From NCBI RefSeq assembly GCF_001411555.2, contig NC_049910.1:28367150-28431149 (forward strand): a stretch of DNA of 64,000 nt, given 5' to 3'. Below are positions 12,521-24,512 of this stretch, one piece after another (position 1 is the first letter of the stretch; every line of letters starts with the position of its first letter). The notes under the pieces were generated by a model. That model was given only the letters and a program-made list of their open reading frames with translations. It was not told the DNA's origin and did not search any database. The stretch comes from Juglans regia (taxonomy: Eukaryota > Streptophyta > Magnoliopsida > Fagales > Juglandaceae). The translations under genes were made by a program, and so were the position numbers.

Positions 12521-14459
12521 GTGTGCACACAGGAAAGACCACAATAAAACCACTTTGTTTCCAAAGTGGGTGCACTTAGAGACAGAGAAGTTGGTACCAA
12601 CCCAAATAGAGCAGAGCATAACAGAGCAGAGTAGAGCAAGGCAGAGACAGAGTCAAATACAAATACCAGTACATTATGCCAAAGGTTTTCAGATGTTATA
12701 TCGAAATAATACAGAGTACCAAAATAGAATCAGACCGTTTACACACACTAACAACAAAAGTCAGAACATCTTTCTAAATAAATGCACAATTTTCCATATT
12801 CCTAATATCGCTCCCTTTTTAGATTTCAGAAACCACATGATAGAATTTAGCTCATGTCTACACAATGCATGTCAGAACATATTTTTCCTTTTCCACACAG
12901 ATTTCATGAGTATGCAAATAAACGACCGAGGTTGGTTTTGTTTTTCCCAAGTTCTCATTTCATCACAAGAATATGCAAAGTTTTCAGAAGATCAGCCTCA
13001 ATCTCAATAATTCGTGTAAAGCCTAACATAGGAATCCCGCTTACCTGGACAACTAGCTTTTCAGAATTTTCCTCAAAAAATGTCGAGTCGAACATAAATC
13101 GTCACCTATAAATATAATCACATAATTTCCGTAAGTTTTCAATCAATCACAGATTTCGATATTTAAGCCTAAACTTCTAAAATAACCTATTTTAATTTCT
13201 CAAAACTTAAAACCCTCATAATCTCAAAATATATCATCACTTCCTAAAAGTCACCAATATCCACCATGACCAACGTCAACCTCAAAACATCAATATTTAA
13301 ACCCGAAATAGCCAAGAAATTTTATAGCATAAACCAATCACACAGACAACACCATTATCCAATCCAACCGTTCCCCTTACTCCTCGGACTCAGTCCGATA
13401 CAACCAATCAATTCATAGTAAATATGAGTTAGCGCAAAATACATTTAAATCTCAAAAGTTTTTTGGGAAAATACTTACAATGCTATAATATAATTTTTGA
13501 AAGATCACGGAGATGCTAGAAGTGGCAAATCAGTAACAAAACAGTGTCAAATGGACTGTGGCCGTGGGTCTCAAAAACTCACTTTTGAACGGGTGCAATC
13601 GAAGACCCGAGATTGATAGGGTAGGGCCTAGGGATGTCGGTGAAACTAGTGGTGGTGATGGTTGGCCGTGGGTGGCGGTAGAGGACCAAAAATACCCAAA
13701 TCGGAAATGTTGATGAATGTGCTTCACCGGTGACGGATCGGAGGTGGGGTTGGGTCCAATTGGTTGCTAGGAGGTCGAGGATGATGTGGTGAGAAGATGG
13801 TGGCCGGAGGTGGCGCGACGGCGGCGCTGGAGTGAAGATAGTGCTGCGGCTTGGTGTGGTGCGTGGGGGCTATCGGCAGCGAGTTAGGGGCTGAAATTAC
13901 AAGGGGTGATCGCCGGACGAACGGGAGGTAAGAGGGAGGGGCGGTGTCGGTCACCGCCGATGCATGGCGGCGGGCTGGGGGAGAAGGAAAACAGATGGGA
14001 GAGGAGAGAGGGAGAGACGTGCGTGCGGAAAGAGCCAGGAAAGAAAAGAAAAAAAAAAGAAAGAAAGGAAAAGAAGAAAAGAAGAAAACGAAAAGAGGAA
14101 AAGAGGAAAGAGAAAATGTATGGAAAAAAAATGAGGTCCAGTCCTCACATCTTGAGTCACAAAAATGATCCAACAGAAATGATTTTTAAATAGCAAGTGA
14201 AATAAAATAATTCAAACGCAGTAATTAAAATGAAAATAAATAATTAAACCCAACAATAAGTTAATTTAATTTGAGAAGAAATTTAAACGCATAACAATAA
14301 TTAATTTAGAGAAAGCACTTCAAAAATAATTTTCGTAAACTAAAAATCATAAAAATAACCCAACTAAAAGTCCAATAATTTTAAAGCAAGAGAATAAAAT
14401 TTTAAATTAATAACGAATAATCTTTCAATTAAAAATACACTAAAATACGGTGTGTTACA
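12521..14459 (-). repeat. 3' LTR (truncated) of the LARD-like element
   Basis: The sequence parallels 20917-22845 almost base for base, from GTGTGCACACAGGAAAGACC to the terminal ...GTGTGTTACA at 14459. On the minus strand this is an LTR beginning TGTAACACACCG. A G-rich polypurine tract lies immediately outside it (14460-14480). About 660 bp at the far end are missing. Open frames near 13724-14193 come from a purine-rich segment and are not genes. Confidence 0.75.
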
Positions 14460-14480
14460 TCCTCCCCCCCTTAAAAAAAT
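14460..14480 (-). other. polypurine tract of the LARD-like element
   Basis: On the minus strand the sequence reads TTTTTTTAAGGGGGGGAGGA just before the LTR start TGTAACAC. This is the plus-strand priming site, and it fixes the element's orientation as minus. Confidence 0.75.
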
Positions 14481-17400
14481 TTCGTCCTCAAAATTTGTAA
14501 GCTCAAACATAACGCTAAAGCAGAATAGAAGATACAACCCAAAACAAGCTCGAAAGGACCATACCATCAACAACTCCCAACAAACATGAGTAATGTTCTC
14601 TCAGGTCTATTTCCATAGACAATTCCATCATACACGAATTAGTTTCCCAGTAGCACAACACGTCCAGTATTCCTAGGGTGGCTATGATATCCAAAATCTC
14701 ATTTTTTCCACAAGAGCCTTAATACAACATCCAAGGAATCTCAATGATTATTATTATTTTCAAACACGATTTGCGCTAACCTCAATCGACTTCTATGTTA
14801 AAACTCACAAACCTTCATTGAATTCTACAAGTTGGTAACCTATTAGCCAGTTGCAAACTTAACCATCAATCAACATTTCCATCATCCAGACCTATTCCCT
14901 CAAAATCAACAACAATTATATCCTAATTCCGCACCACCAAAAGTTTAATCTCTAATTACAAGTATCTTTATCAAATTTTCAAATCACCACTAATTCCTTA
15001 AAATCAACACAAAGTTTGAATCCTTAATTACAACCAAAATATCACGCTCCTGCTACGCACTCTGATAATTCGCCACATGCATAAATTTATGTTCTCATAA
15101 AAACAACACCATCGAGTACAAGGTGGCTCCAAACCTACTGACCAAAAAACTCTTATCGCAGTTTGGTAGAAAAATACTTGATCTCCTAGAATCATGAGTT
15201 ATTTCACTTTTTCCTCAAAATCACCAAGAATGCCTTCTTGAATCTACACCAACTATCATCCTTAAATTGATATGGATCAAATCCCAAAACCTGCCATTAT
15301 AACCCCGAACTAATAACAATCATTATCCAAACTAGATCAATACTTTCAATCTCCAAAGAAATAATCTCCTTGAAAATCCCTATATCAATAACTCGGCTCT
15401 AATCAACTCCATTTTAATGGTCACATACTAATCAGTCTCCAAAATAAATCAAGTTAGCACACCAAGCTTGCAGAATTAAAAACTTAAATCTTATTTCAAT
15501 TCAGTTCTTCAAATCTGTAATTCTAAAACCTTAAATTATACCAGAATCATTTTTCGAAATCTGTAAGATCGATGAACTTATATCCAATAATAAAACAATC
15601 GACTCCCGAACCTTTCAAAATCTAAGATATTAAATGATAACAATCATTTCCTAAAGTCTGCAAAACCTTAAACTTTTGGTGAAATTCCCATAAATCTATC
15701 CTTAAAGTTTGTTGAACTTACAATCTTCTATTCTAAGCCTCGTGTCATACATCCACGAAATTGAAAACCTCAAATATCCTACTCCCCAAATAGATCACCC
15801 AGACCATGCCATTCCTTTCAAACCTTGATATTATAAAAGCACACCAAGTCGATAAAAGTTCAAGCCTACTCCACTAAATATAACAATAGCGTTCTCAGTC
15901 GTACCATCTTCCTGCTATAACTTAATCCTTAACCTACTTTTCAGCTTCGAACGAAACAAACAAAATAAAATAAACTTAATAAATAAAATAACATAATTTC
16001 AATTCAAATAAAATAAAATCAAACAAAACCAAATAAATTCAATTTAAATAAAAATAATAATTTCAAATTCAACCTTTAAACTCTTCTGGTATTGCACATA
16101 TGGTTTTACCCATTCTTAGCCATATCTTTAACCAACTCATATAGTCATTCCTATCATCTCATATTGTAAACCCAACATCGCTCTAAACTCTAGTACATCT
16201 TTAGAATCTAAACCACAAAAAATCTAAGCCTTCAATCTTAAAAAGATTATCTCTTATAGTCCACTAAATAAGCTTGTCGGATCTAAAATCCCTAAACCTC
16301 AAAATCTCAAAACTCAATCATAAAGTCTGCAACATTTAAAACCTTAAATATCCACAAAATCAGCTCTTATTCTAAAGAAATCTATACCTCAAATCTGAAG
16401 TTTCTTCCTAAACCCACGGATATCCAAAACTCAAAAGTTAATAGTCTGCAGAACCTCAAATCTATCTTTCGGTCATACTTAGGTCAACTTCAAAAGCTAA
16501 ACCTTAGATCATTTCCAAGTCATGTCCTGCATCCTACAGAATAAGCTTACCGGATCTAAAACCTGATATGTTAATAAAAATCATTTCTTAGAATTTGCAA
16601 AATCTAAATCCTCAAATCCCATCAAAATCAATCATAAGGTTTTTTTTTTTTTTTAGAATCTCAAACTGAAATATCCACATGATCATCCTTAAATTCCTCA
16701 AGTTCCTACACTGAAATCTTTACATCCTATGAACCCATAGAAATCTAAACCTCCAAGATTTATAGTATGCATAATTCAAACCTTAAATATCAACACACTT
16801 GTAACACCCCGTTCCCAAAAAGACATTTTAGAATTTTCAAGGAGCCAGTGTGCTACTACTAAACTTAAATATAAAACCTTTTCCTTTTTAATGACGCGCC
16901 AGATACGAAAGAATTCCATAAAATAACAAACTTCAATAAATACTGAAAATCCAAAATAAATCTGTGGAAGCACTTATTAAAAAAATACAGAAGTCTCGAG
17001 TGCTTATCAAAATAATTTATTTAAACTTTAAACCATAAAAGTAATTATAGCATAATCTGTTTAGGCCTCTGCCTCGCCTCCCTGGGTCAAGTCCTGTCCT
17101 GCAGTCTCATCTCCATAAATGTCATCACCTGGGGGTTTAAAAACATGAAAACAAACTAAAATGAGTCGAATACTCAATAAGCAACACATCATACAGTAAA
17201 CATAATAAACATAAGGTGTCTTGAAAAGCGTGCATATTCATAAATACATGCATAAATAACATGAGCATGAACATTAACTTATCTTTCACTTATCATAGGC
17301 CGTTACCCACTGTTGACCCCCGTGAGTTAGGGTTAGCGAATCTAAAAAGATTCCGATTCCGCCCGTGGCCGCGGGTTGTGGAATCCATACATAAGGAAGA

Positions 17401-17520
17401 CAATATTGGGTGCACTACCAGCATGCACGACCTGGCAATGCAATATGCCCATAACATAGGTACCGTTTTCATATCATAACATAGGCCGTCACATATTTTA
17501 TCAAATCATACTTGCATACT

Positions 17521-17880
17521 TATCATTTCATAGATTTCAAAAGAAATCACATACATATCATATCATATCATATCATAGATTTCAAAAGAAATCACATACA
17601 TACTTGTCATATCGTATCATAGATTTCAAACGAAATCGCATTCTTTCATAAATGTCGTGATACATGTTTCATCGCATAAAATCATGATTTTTCATAAATA
17701 TTTTACGAAATAACTCTCTCATAAAATCATGCATTTCTTAAATAATTTTATGAATAATCTTTCACATAAAATCATGCATTTTATAAATAATTTTATGAAT
17801 AATCTTCACATAAAATCATGCATTTCATAAATAATTTCATGAATAATCTTTCACATAAAATCATGACTTTTTCATAATTT
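17521..17880. repeat. tandem AT-rich motifs in family 1 LTR
   Basis: Two repeat units are visible. ATTTCAAAAGAAATC-type units lie at 17530-17640. A unit of roughly 45-50 bp centred on ATAAAATCATGCATTT...AATAATTTTATGAATAATC occurs about five times (17675-17880). The same arrays are at 26630-26830 and 31000-31200 in the sister LTRs, so they belong to the family's LTR structure. Confidence 0.75.
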
Positions 17881-19304
17881 TATCATGTTTTGGATACGTA
17901 AAAAGGGATTTCCAATAAAGGGCATACATGCATAATATCTTTTATAAAAAGACAAACAGCTCACTGTACATACGCGTAAGGATATGATCATGCTACTTAC
18001 CTTGCAATGCTAATCCACTATTTTCGGCACGAAATCGGTTGCCTATAAAAAATAAACACGTATTTTGCATAAATTTCTAATTAAACAAGTGATTCTATTT
18101 AAAAACCTAACTACTAAAATAGTCTATATTTTCTAAACCTAAACACTTCCTGACACTAAAATATCCTTACCCGTTAGTCTTAAATAAGCAAGGATATTTT
18201 TGGAAAACAACATACTGTACATGGGCATTTTGGGAAAATAAAATAGAGGGGCTTTTTTGTAATTTAACTAACCAAAAACAAATATTGATTTACGGGTTGC
18301 ATGGATTCAGTTTGGCATTACGCGTGAAAGGAAACAAATTGCATGCAATCGGGTTTGGGGCTGCGATGCTCACCGAGAGAGGAAGCTGATGCACGGCGGC
18401 TCTGGGTGGCAGGGGAAGGACCGGAGACGCGACTGGGTTCTCTGGGCAGTGGTGGTATGACGCCGAGAGGAGGAGAGTGGGAGTTGACGCCGAGAGGAGG
18501 AGAGCGGGAGTTCAGTCAAGCCGCAAACAAACCGAGAGAAAGAGGGGGACGACGACGGTCATGGGCTTACCGGGATGGAGTGGGTGCCTCAGGGTTGTGC
18601 TGGTCGGCGAGTTCTGTGGCTGAGGGTGTCCGGGCTGTGGCTTACGGTCGAAGAGCTCAGTGCTCTGTTTTTTAGGGCTAAAACAGGGGAGGATGGCAGC
18701 GGGCTTATGGCTTTTTCGAGGGCGGGCCGTGCAGTGGTTCTGCTAGCTGGGCTACGAGGTGGCCAGAGGGAGGAGCTGAGACGTGGTTTGCTTGGCTTCG
18801 GCAAGGTGGTGTTGCAGTTTCCCGGTGGCGTGCAGTGGTTTTGTGCGTGGAGGAAGAACGTGGACCAACACGGCAGTGGGATTTACGGTGGAGGGAGAGG
18901 TGGTCTGCTAGACGAACTTGAGGGAGGTGGTGGAGCTTGTCTTCTCGGACGTTGGTGGCAGCGGCTATCTCCTTCATGCAGAGGAGGGCCTAACCTATTT
19001 ATAAACCTAGCCAAATGAGAGCCAAGAGAAAAACCCTAGGATGAGAAACGTGAATGTGGAGGAAAACGGATGAAGCCCGTGCATGCCTAGAAATCTAGCA
19101 CCGAGAGGAGTCTACGTGATGGAGGGCTATTGTGGCAACCATCAAAGTTCTCGTATATAAAAGAAAAACATGGTGGAAAACCCTAGAGAAAAAATAAAGG
19201 AAGAGACGTGCATGCATGTGAGTGGATTGTTTGAAATTCAAAATAGAAGAAAAATCCGGCAAGAGGAGTTGTATTATGAAGAGGATTCAAGGGCTTGGAC
19301 AGAA

Positions 19305-19305
<1 letters not shown>

Positions 19306-19347
<42 letters not shown>

Positions 19348-19348
19348 T
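19306..19348. repeat. (AAT)n microsatellite near LTR end
   Basis: About 14 AAT repeats lie just before the LTR terminus. The sister copies carry shorter, interrupted versions at about 23965-24012, 28335-28383 and 32708-32760. Confidence 0.9.
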
Positions 19349-20240
19349 TAATAGAGCCTTAATAAAATTATTCAAATTTTATCCCTAAAAAAAAATATAG
19401 GGTCGGGTCGTTACAACACTCCTCATTATAGTCTGCAGAATCTCACACCTTAAGTTTCACTACACTCATTTATACTCTTGAAAACTCTCTTTCATTTATA
19501 GTCGTGTTCAGATCCGAAATATTTCATAACTAACGACGAGGTGGGATCTGAAAAACTTGCAATTTAATAAGCGTTTCAAAATATAAAGTTCATATAAACA
19601 TATGCAAATGGTTTTAACCACAAAAATGGATATGAATAAAATATTTTGAATTTATAAAAACACCTATATATATAAAAATGTACACGTAACCGCAGTAACA
19701 ATATATTTTTAAAATCAAAACCTTCAATCTTATCCAAGTTAATTTGTAAAGTCCACAGCATGAGTCTACAGAATTTAAAATCTCAAACGTCATGAAATCA
19801 ATTCTAAAAATCTACAAAATCCAACACCTCAAATTCCATAAAACATCTTTCCTAAAGCCAAAAGATTCAAATACCTCTAACACCAACAACATTTTTTCCT
19901 TGCAATCCGCAAAATTCTAAAGATCATAACTGAAAATTATTTCCAAAAGTTCCTAATAACCAAAAACCCCATATACTATAGTCTATAGAACTTCAAACCT
20001 GTCTTCTGGTCAAACTTATGTCAACTACAAAATCTAAACCTCAAATCATATCCAAGTCGTGTCCTACACCCAACAAAATAAGCTACCGAATCTAAAACCG
20101 GAAATATTAAAAAAATCATTTCTTAGATTATGCAAAAATCTAAATCCTCAAATTTCTATACCTCTAATATGAAATTACTTCTTAAAACCCAAAGATACTG
20201 AAACCTCATAGGTTTTATAGTCAGCAGAACCTCAAACCTA

Positions 20241-20252
20241 TCTCTGATACCA
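20241..20252 (-). other. primer-binding site (tRNA-iMet type)
   Basis: On the minus strand TGGTATCAGAGA lies two bases inside the LTR boundary at 20255. TGGTATCAGAG is complementary to the 3' end of plant initiator methionine tRNA and primes minus-strand DNA. It marks 20255-22845 as the 5' LTR. Confidence 0.85.
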
Positions 20253-20254
20253 AA

Positions 20255-22845
20255 TGTAACGCCTCGGTCTTGAATGGGTCAGAGAGTTACCTCTTAACAC
20301 TTAAAGTCAATTTCTCATTTACTCATAGACCTCATTGCTTTAAACCATCTACTCCAAAATAAATAACTAAGATTACGACGAAATCTCAACATAAAAGTCA
20401 ACTTCCCAAAGTACTGAGTCATCAGAGCAAAACGAAACTATTCAATGAAATTCTCCAATAATAAGTACCCTCTCTGTATTTAATAGACTATGCTCACAAA
20501 GCCTTATCCATGCTTCCTATTCTTGAACCTTTGCTGAAATATCTCACATATCTAAAAAATGTTGTGGAGATAAGGGGTGAGTTATCAACAACTCAATAAG
20601 CAGAAGACATATGCTAGCATGCAAACATGAGCATTTACAAAGTATAGCATGCAGAACAAAAAATATTTTCCAGGATTATCATGCAGAACAAAACATATTC
20701 TCAAAAGTAACAGAGCGATGGTTTTAAGACAAGTAAAAACTCTTAGTATGTTGGCATAACATAAACTGCGCATCATCATCAAATCAAAACAGAGCATCTT
20801 ACAGAGCAGAGAAGAGACCATGTTTTACCCCCGTGGTAGGATTGTGCTATCCCCGGTGGCCAAACCGGGATGAGACAGAGGTGAAGTCTTTCCTTTATTC
20901 TTCTCGGAGCCCCGAGTGTGTACACAGGAAAGACCACAATAAAATCACTTTGTTTCCAAAGTGGGTGCACTTAGAGACAGAGAAGTTGGTACCAACCCAA
21001 ATAGAGCAGAGCATAACAGAGCAGAGCAGAGCAAGACAGAGACAGAGTCAGATACAAATACCAGTACACTATGCCAAAGGTTTTCAGATGTTATATCGAA
21101 ATAATACAGAGTACCAAAATAGAATTAGAATGTTTACACACACTGACAACAAAAGCCAGAACATCTTTCTAAATAAATGCATAATTTTCCATATTCCCAA
21201 TATCGCTCCCTTTTTCAGATTTCAGTAACCACATGATAGAATTTAGCTCATGTCTACACAATGCATGTCAGAACATATTTTTCCTTTTCCACACAGATTT
21301 CATGAGTATGCAAATAAACGACCGAGGTTGGTTTTGTTTTTCCCAAGTTCTCATTTCATCACAAAAATATGCAAAGTTTTTAGAAGATCAACCTCAATCT
21401 CAATAATTCATGTAAAGCCTTGCATAGGAACCCCGCTTACCTAGACAACTTAGCTTTTCATAATTTTCCTCAAAAAATGTCAAGTCGAATATAAATCGTC
21501 ACCTATAAATATAATCACATAATTTCCATAAGTTTTCAATCAATCATAGATTTCGATATTTAAGTCTAAGCTTCTAAAATAACCTATTTTAATTTCTCAA
21601 AACTTAAAACCGTCATAATCCCAAAATATATCATCACTTCCTAAAAGTCACCAATATCCACCATGACCAACGTCAACCTCAAAACACCAATATTTAAACC
21701 CGAAACAGTCAACAAATTTTATAGCATAAACCGATCACACAAACAACTCCATCATCCAATCCAACCGACCCCTTACTCCTCGGACTCAGTCCGGTACAAC
21801 CAATCGATCCACAGTAAATATGAGTTAGCGCAAAATAGATATAAATCTCAAAATTTCTTTGGGAAAATACTTACAATGCTATAATATAATTTTTGAAAGA
21901 TCACGGAGGTGCTAGAAGTGCCAACGCAACAACAAAACAGTGCCACATGCACTGTGGCCGTGGGTCTAAAAAATTCACGTTTAAACGGGTGCAATCGAAG
22001 ACCCGAGATTAATAGGGTAGGGCCTAAGAATGTCGGTGAAGCTAGTGGTGGTGATGGTTGGCCGTGGGTGGCGGCGTGGGCGGTGGTAGAAGACCAAAAA
22101 TACCCAAATCGGAAATGTTGATGAATGTGCTTCACTGGTGACTGATCGGAGGTGGAGTTGGGTCCAATGGGTTGCTAGGAGGTCGAGGATGACGTGGTGA
22201 GAAGATGGTGGCCGGAGGTGGCACGACGGTGGCACTGGAGTGAAGAGAGCGCCACGGCTTGGTGTGGTGCGTGGGGGCTATCGGCGGTGAGGTAGGGGGT
22301 GATCGCCAGTCAAAGGGGAGGTCAGAGGGAGGGGCGGTGTCGGTCACTGCTGGCGCACGGCGGCGGGCTGGGGGAGAAGGAAAACGGATGGGAGAGGAGA
22401 AAGGGAGAGACGTGCACGCGGAAAGAGCCAGGAAAGAAAATTAAAAAAAAAAAAAAAAGAAAGAAAGGAAAAGAAGAAAAGTAGAAAAAGAAAAGAGGAA
22501 AGAGAAAATGTAGGGAAAAAAATGAGGTCCAATCCTCACATCTTGGGTCACAAAAATAATCCAATGGAAACGATTTTTAAACAGCAAGTGAAATGAAATA
22601 ATTCAAATGCAGTGATTAAAATGAAAATAAATAATTAAATCCAACAATAAGTTAATTTAATTTGAGAAGAAATTTAAACGTATAACAATAATTAATTATA
22701 GAAAGCACTTCAAAAATAATTTTCGTAAACTAAAAATCATAAAAATAACTCAACTAAAAATCCAATAATTTTAAAGCAAGAGAATAAAATTTTAAATTAA
22801 TAACAAATAATCTTTCAATTAAAAATACACTAAAATTCGGGGTGT
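20255..22845 (-). repeat. 5' LTR of the LARD-like element, last bases lost
   Basis: It starts on the + strand with TGTAACGCCTCGG beside the primer-binding site. It parallels 12521-14459 over its second part. At 22841-22845 it reaches GGTGT but lacks the terminal TACA before switching to a different LTR (GCCCAG...). Its first part is also related, inverted, to 40990-41633. The GC-rich and purine-rich segments (22000-22520) generate long but meaningless open frames. Confidence 0.75.
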
Positions 22846-23353
22846 GCCCAGCTTTCAAGAACCCAGAGGAAGAATCCCAACCACGGCGCCCAGACTTTTG
22901 ATACCCACAGTCTGCTGCAAAGTGCCAAAACCCAAAGAAACAACTCACGAACAGATGGTGAAGCCAAAAAAAAAAACGTAGAATGAGAGAGAGAACGATG
23001 GCTCACCTTCGAAGAACCAAAAATTTCGAGACCCACGGAACCAGAAATGCCAAGCAAGGATGAACCACAAGTCTGCACAAGAGAGAGTCTGAGTAGTTCG
23101 GAATTGTGGTGAGGGAAACACTTCATGTGCGGCACCGAAAATAAAACCGTGGAGACGTGGGAAGCAGTTGCATGGGAAAGGAAATAATCGCGGTATTGCA
23201 GGGCAAGGGAAACCAGCGAAAGAAGAAAAATAGTGCAGAAGCAAAAAGGGAAATTAATCCCTCCCAAAACGACGCCGTCCGTCTCTCATCAAGTGTTCAT
23301 GGGCTGGGCTTCATGCATCTGAAAAGGGCTGGGCCTAGAGCCCGGGTATTACA
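22846..23353 (-). repeat. truncated LTR end of gypsy family 3
   Basis: It ends in GAGCCCGGGTATTACA at 23353. The last ~100 bp, with ACGACGCCGTCC and GGGCTGGGC phrases, match the end of the complete family 3 LTR at 46280-48797. A polypurine tract on the minus strand (TATAAGGGGGGAAGAA, about 23354-23370) adjoins it, so it is the start of a 3' LTR. Most of the LTR was lost at the junction with the LARD-like element at 22845/22846. Confidence 0.65.
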
Positions 23354-23450
23354 TTCTTCCCCCCTTATAAAAATTCCGTCATCGGAAATTGTCACAAGCT
23401 ATTAGGATCTTCGTCGAACAACTGTGGGTACTTGACTTGTATTTCCTCTT

Positions 23451-23810
23451 CTAATTCCCAAGAGGCTTCATTGATAGCATGATTATTCCATACCACTTAA
23501 CCAATGGAATAGTTCGATTCCGTAACACTTGTTCTTTTCTCTCTACAATCCGCACCGGCTCTTCTGTATAAGTCAGATTTCCCTGAAATTGGAGAGGCTC
23601 ATAATCAATAACGTGGGTGGGGTCGGGTACATACTTCCTCAGCATAGATACATGAAATACATTGTGTACACCTGAGAGTGCGGGTGGTAGGGCTACTCTG
23701 TAAGCCACTGGTCCAATCCGATCAAGAATCTCAAATGGTCCGACATATCTAGGGCTCAACTTGCCCTTCTTTCCAAACCTCATAACCCCTCTCACGGGTG
23801 CAATCCTCAA
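23451..23810 (-). pseudogene. C-terminal end of a Ty3/gypsy polyprotein
   Basis: The translation contains GKLSPRYVGPFEIL, VAYRVALPPALSGVHNVFHV and SMLRKYVPDPTHVI, the conserved segment after the gypsy integrase core. It then has EPVRIVERKEQVLRNRTIPLVKW, the start of the chromodomain-like tail. After VKWYG the usual pattern is lost, so the tail is frame-shifted. The upstream part of pol is missing because the sequence joins a family 1 LTR fragment at about 23811. It belongs to the family 3 element whose 3' LTR follows. Confidence 0.85.
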
Positions 23811-23811
23811 G

Positions 23812-24073
23812 AATACCTAAAGAAAACCCTAGATAAAAAAATAAAGGAATAGACGTGCATGTGTATGTGCATGTGAGTAGATTGTTTGAAATTCAAAATA
23901 GAAGAAAAAAAATCCGGCAAGAGGAGTTGTATTATGAAGAGGATTCAAGGGCTGGACAGAAAATAATAATAGTAAAAAAATAATAATAAAAAAATAATAA
24001 TAATAATAATAGAGCCTTAATAAAATTATTCAAATTTTATCCCTAAAAAAAAATATAGGGTCGGGTCGTTAGA
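23812..24073 (-). repeat. partial family 1 LTR at the left edge of the tandem array
   Basis: From 'acctaaagaaaaccctag' to GGGTCGTTAGA it copies the last ~260 bp of the family 1 LTR (28190-28444 and 32560-32821). The terminal TTACA has become TTAGA. The rest of this LTR was lost at the junction with the family 3 pol fragment. Confidence 0.85.
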
Positions 24074-24512
24074 AACTCCCCTCCATATAAAAATTCTGTC
24101 CTCGGAATTTGCTAGAACTCAACAACCAACGTACTAATTCTCCACATTCTTTTGTTGTCTTTATTCTAAATCCTTGGTCATTTAATCGAACCTATTATTC
24201 CCTGACTTTTAATCCTTGATATTTATTCTTACACCTCGCTAATTCTTCAAAATTGTAAGCCTCGATAATGAATACGATTACAGGCCTAAAAATAATATTT
24301 CCGTGAAAAGTATTTAAAAAGAAAATTCTCCACATGCAATAATAATCTCAAATAAATCATAACCTGAGATTCTCCAAAGTTCAGATCCTAACTCCTATAA
24401 TTCATGCTAAGATTGAATTTCGTTACCTATAGCACCTATAACATTTCCAGTAGTCATCATGAATACCACAACTTACATAGCTAATACTCCAATCAATAAC
24501 CAATATTTCTAA

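Larger units (their letters stand above)
16795..19420 (-). mobile_element. solo LTR, gypsy family 1, with perfect 5-bp duplication
   Basis: The LTR runs from TGTAACACCCCG at 16800 to ...GGGTCGTTACA at 19415 (2616 bp). It is flanked on both sides by ACACT (16795-16799 and 19416-19420). It is the same family as 25800-28444 and 30175-32821 but more diverged, including the segment near 18320-18560. It sits in the LARD-like interior and so inserted after that element. A solo LTR with intact duplications arises by recombination between the two LTRs of a full element. Confidence 0.93.
14460..20240 (-). mobile_element. non-coding interior of a LARD-like LTR element
   Basis: Without the inserted solo LTR (16800-19415), about 3.2 kb lies between the polypurine tract and the primer-binding site. 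It has no Gag or Pol frame. It is strikingly C/A-rich on the + strand, with loosely repeated phrases such as 'tctgcaaaacctaaa', 'cctcaaatc' and 'aatatccac'. Long LTRs with a non-coding interior are the definition of large retrotransposon derivatives (LARDs), which need proteins from a partner. A very degraded coding region is the alternative. Confidence 0.5.

Noticed and set aside
13724..14196. Several overlapping open frames of 74-149 codons on both strands.
   Set aside because: They arise from a purine-rich tract inside an LTR (Lys/Arg/Glu or Phe/Ser/Leu runs) and recur at 22300-22520, 42343-42551 and 60571-61003 in other LTR copies. No domain is present.
18343..19018. GC-rich frames of 110-147 codons.
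   Set aside because: They are the GC-rich part of the family 1 LTR, and equivalent frames with different reading occur at 27462-27908 and 31837-32283. There is no conserved reading frame between copies.
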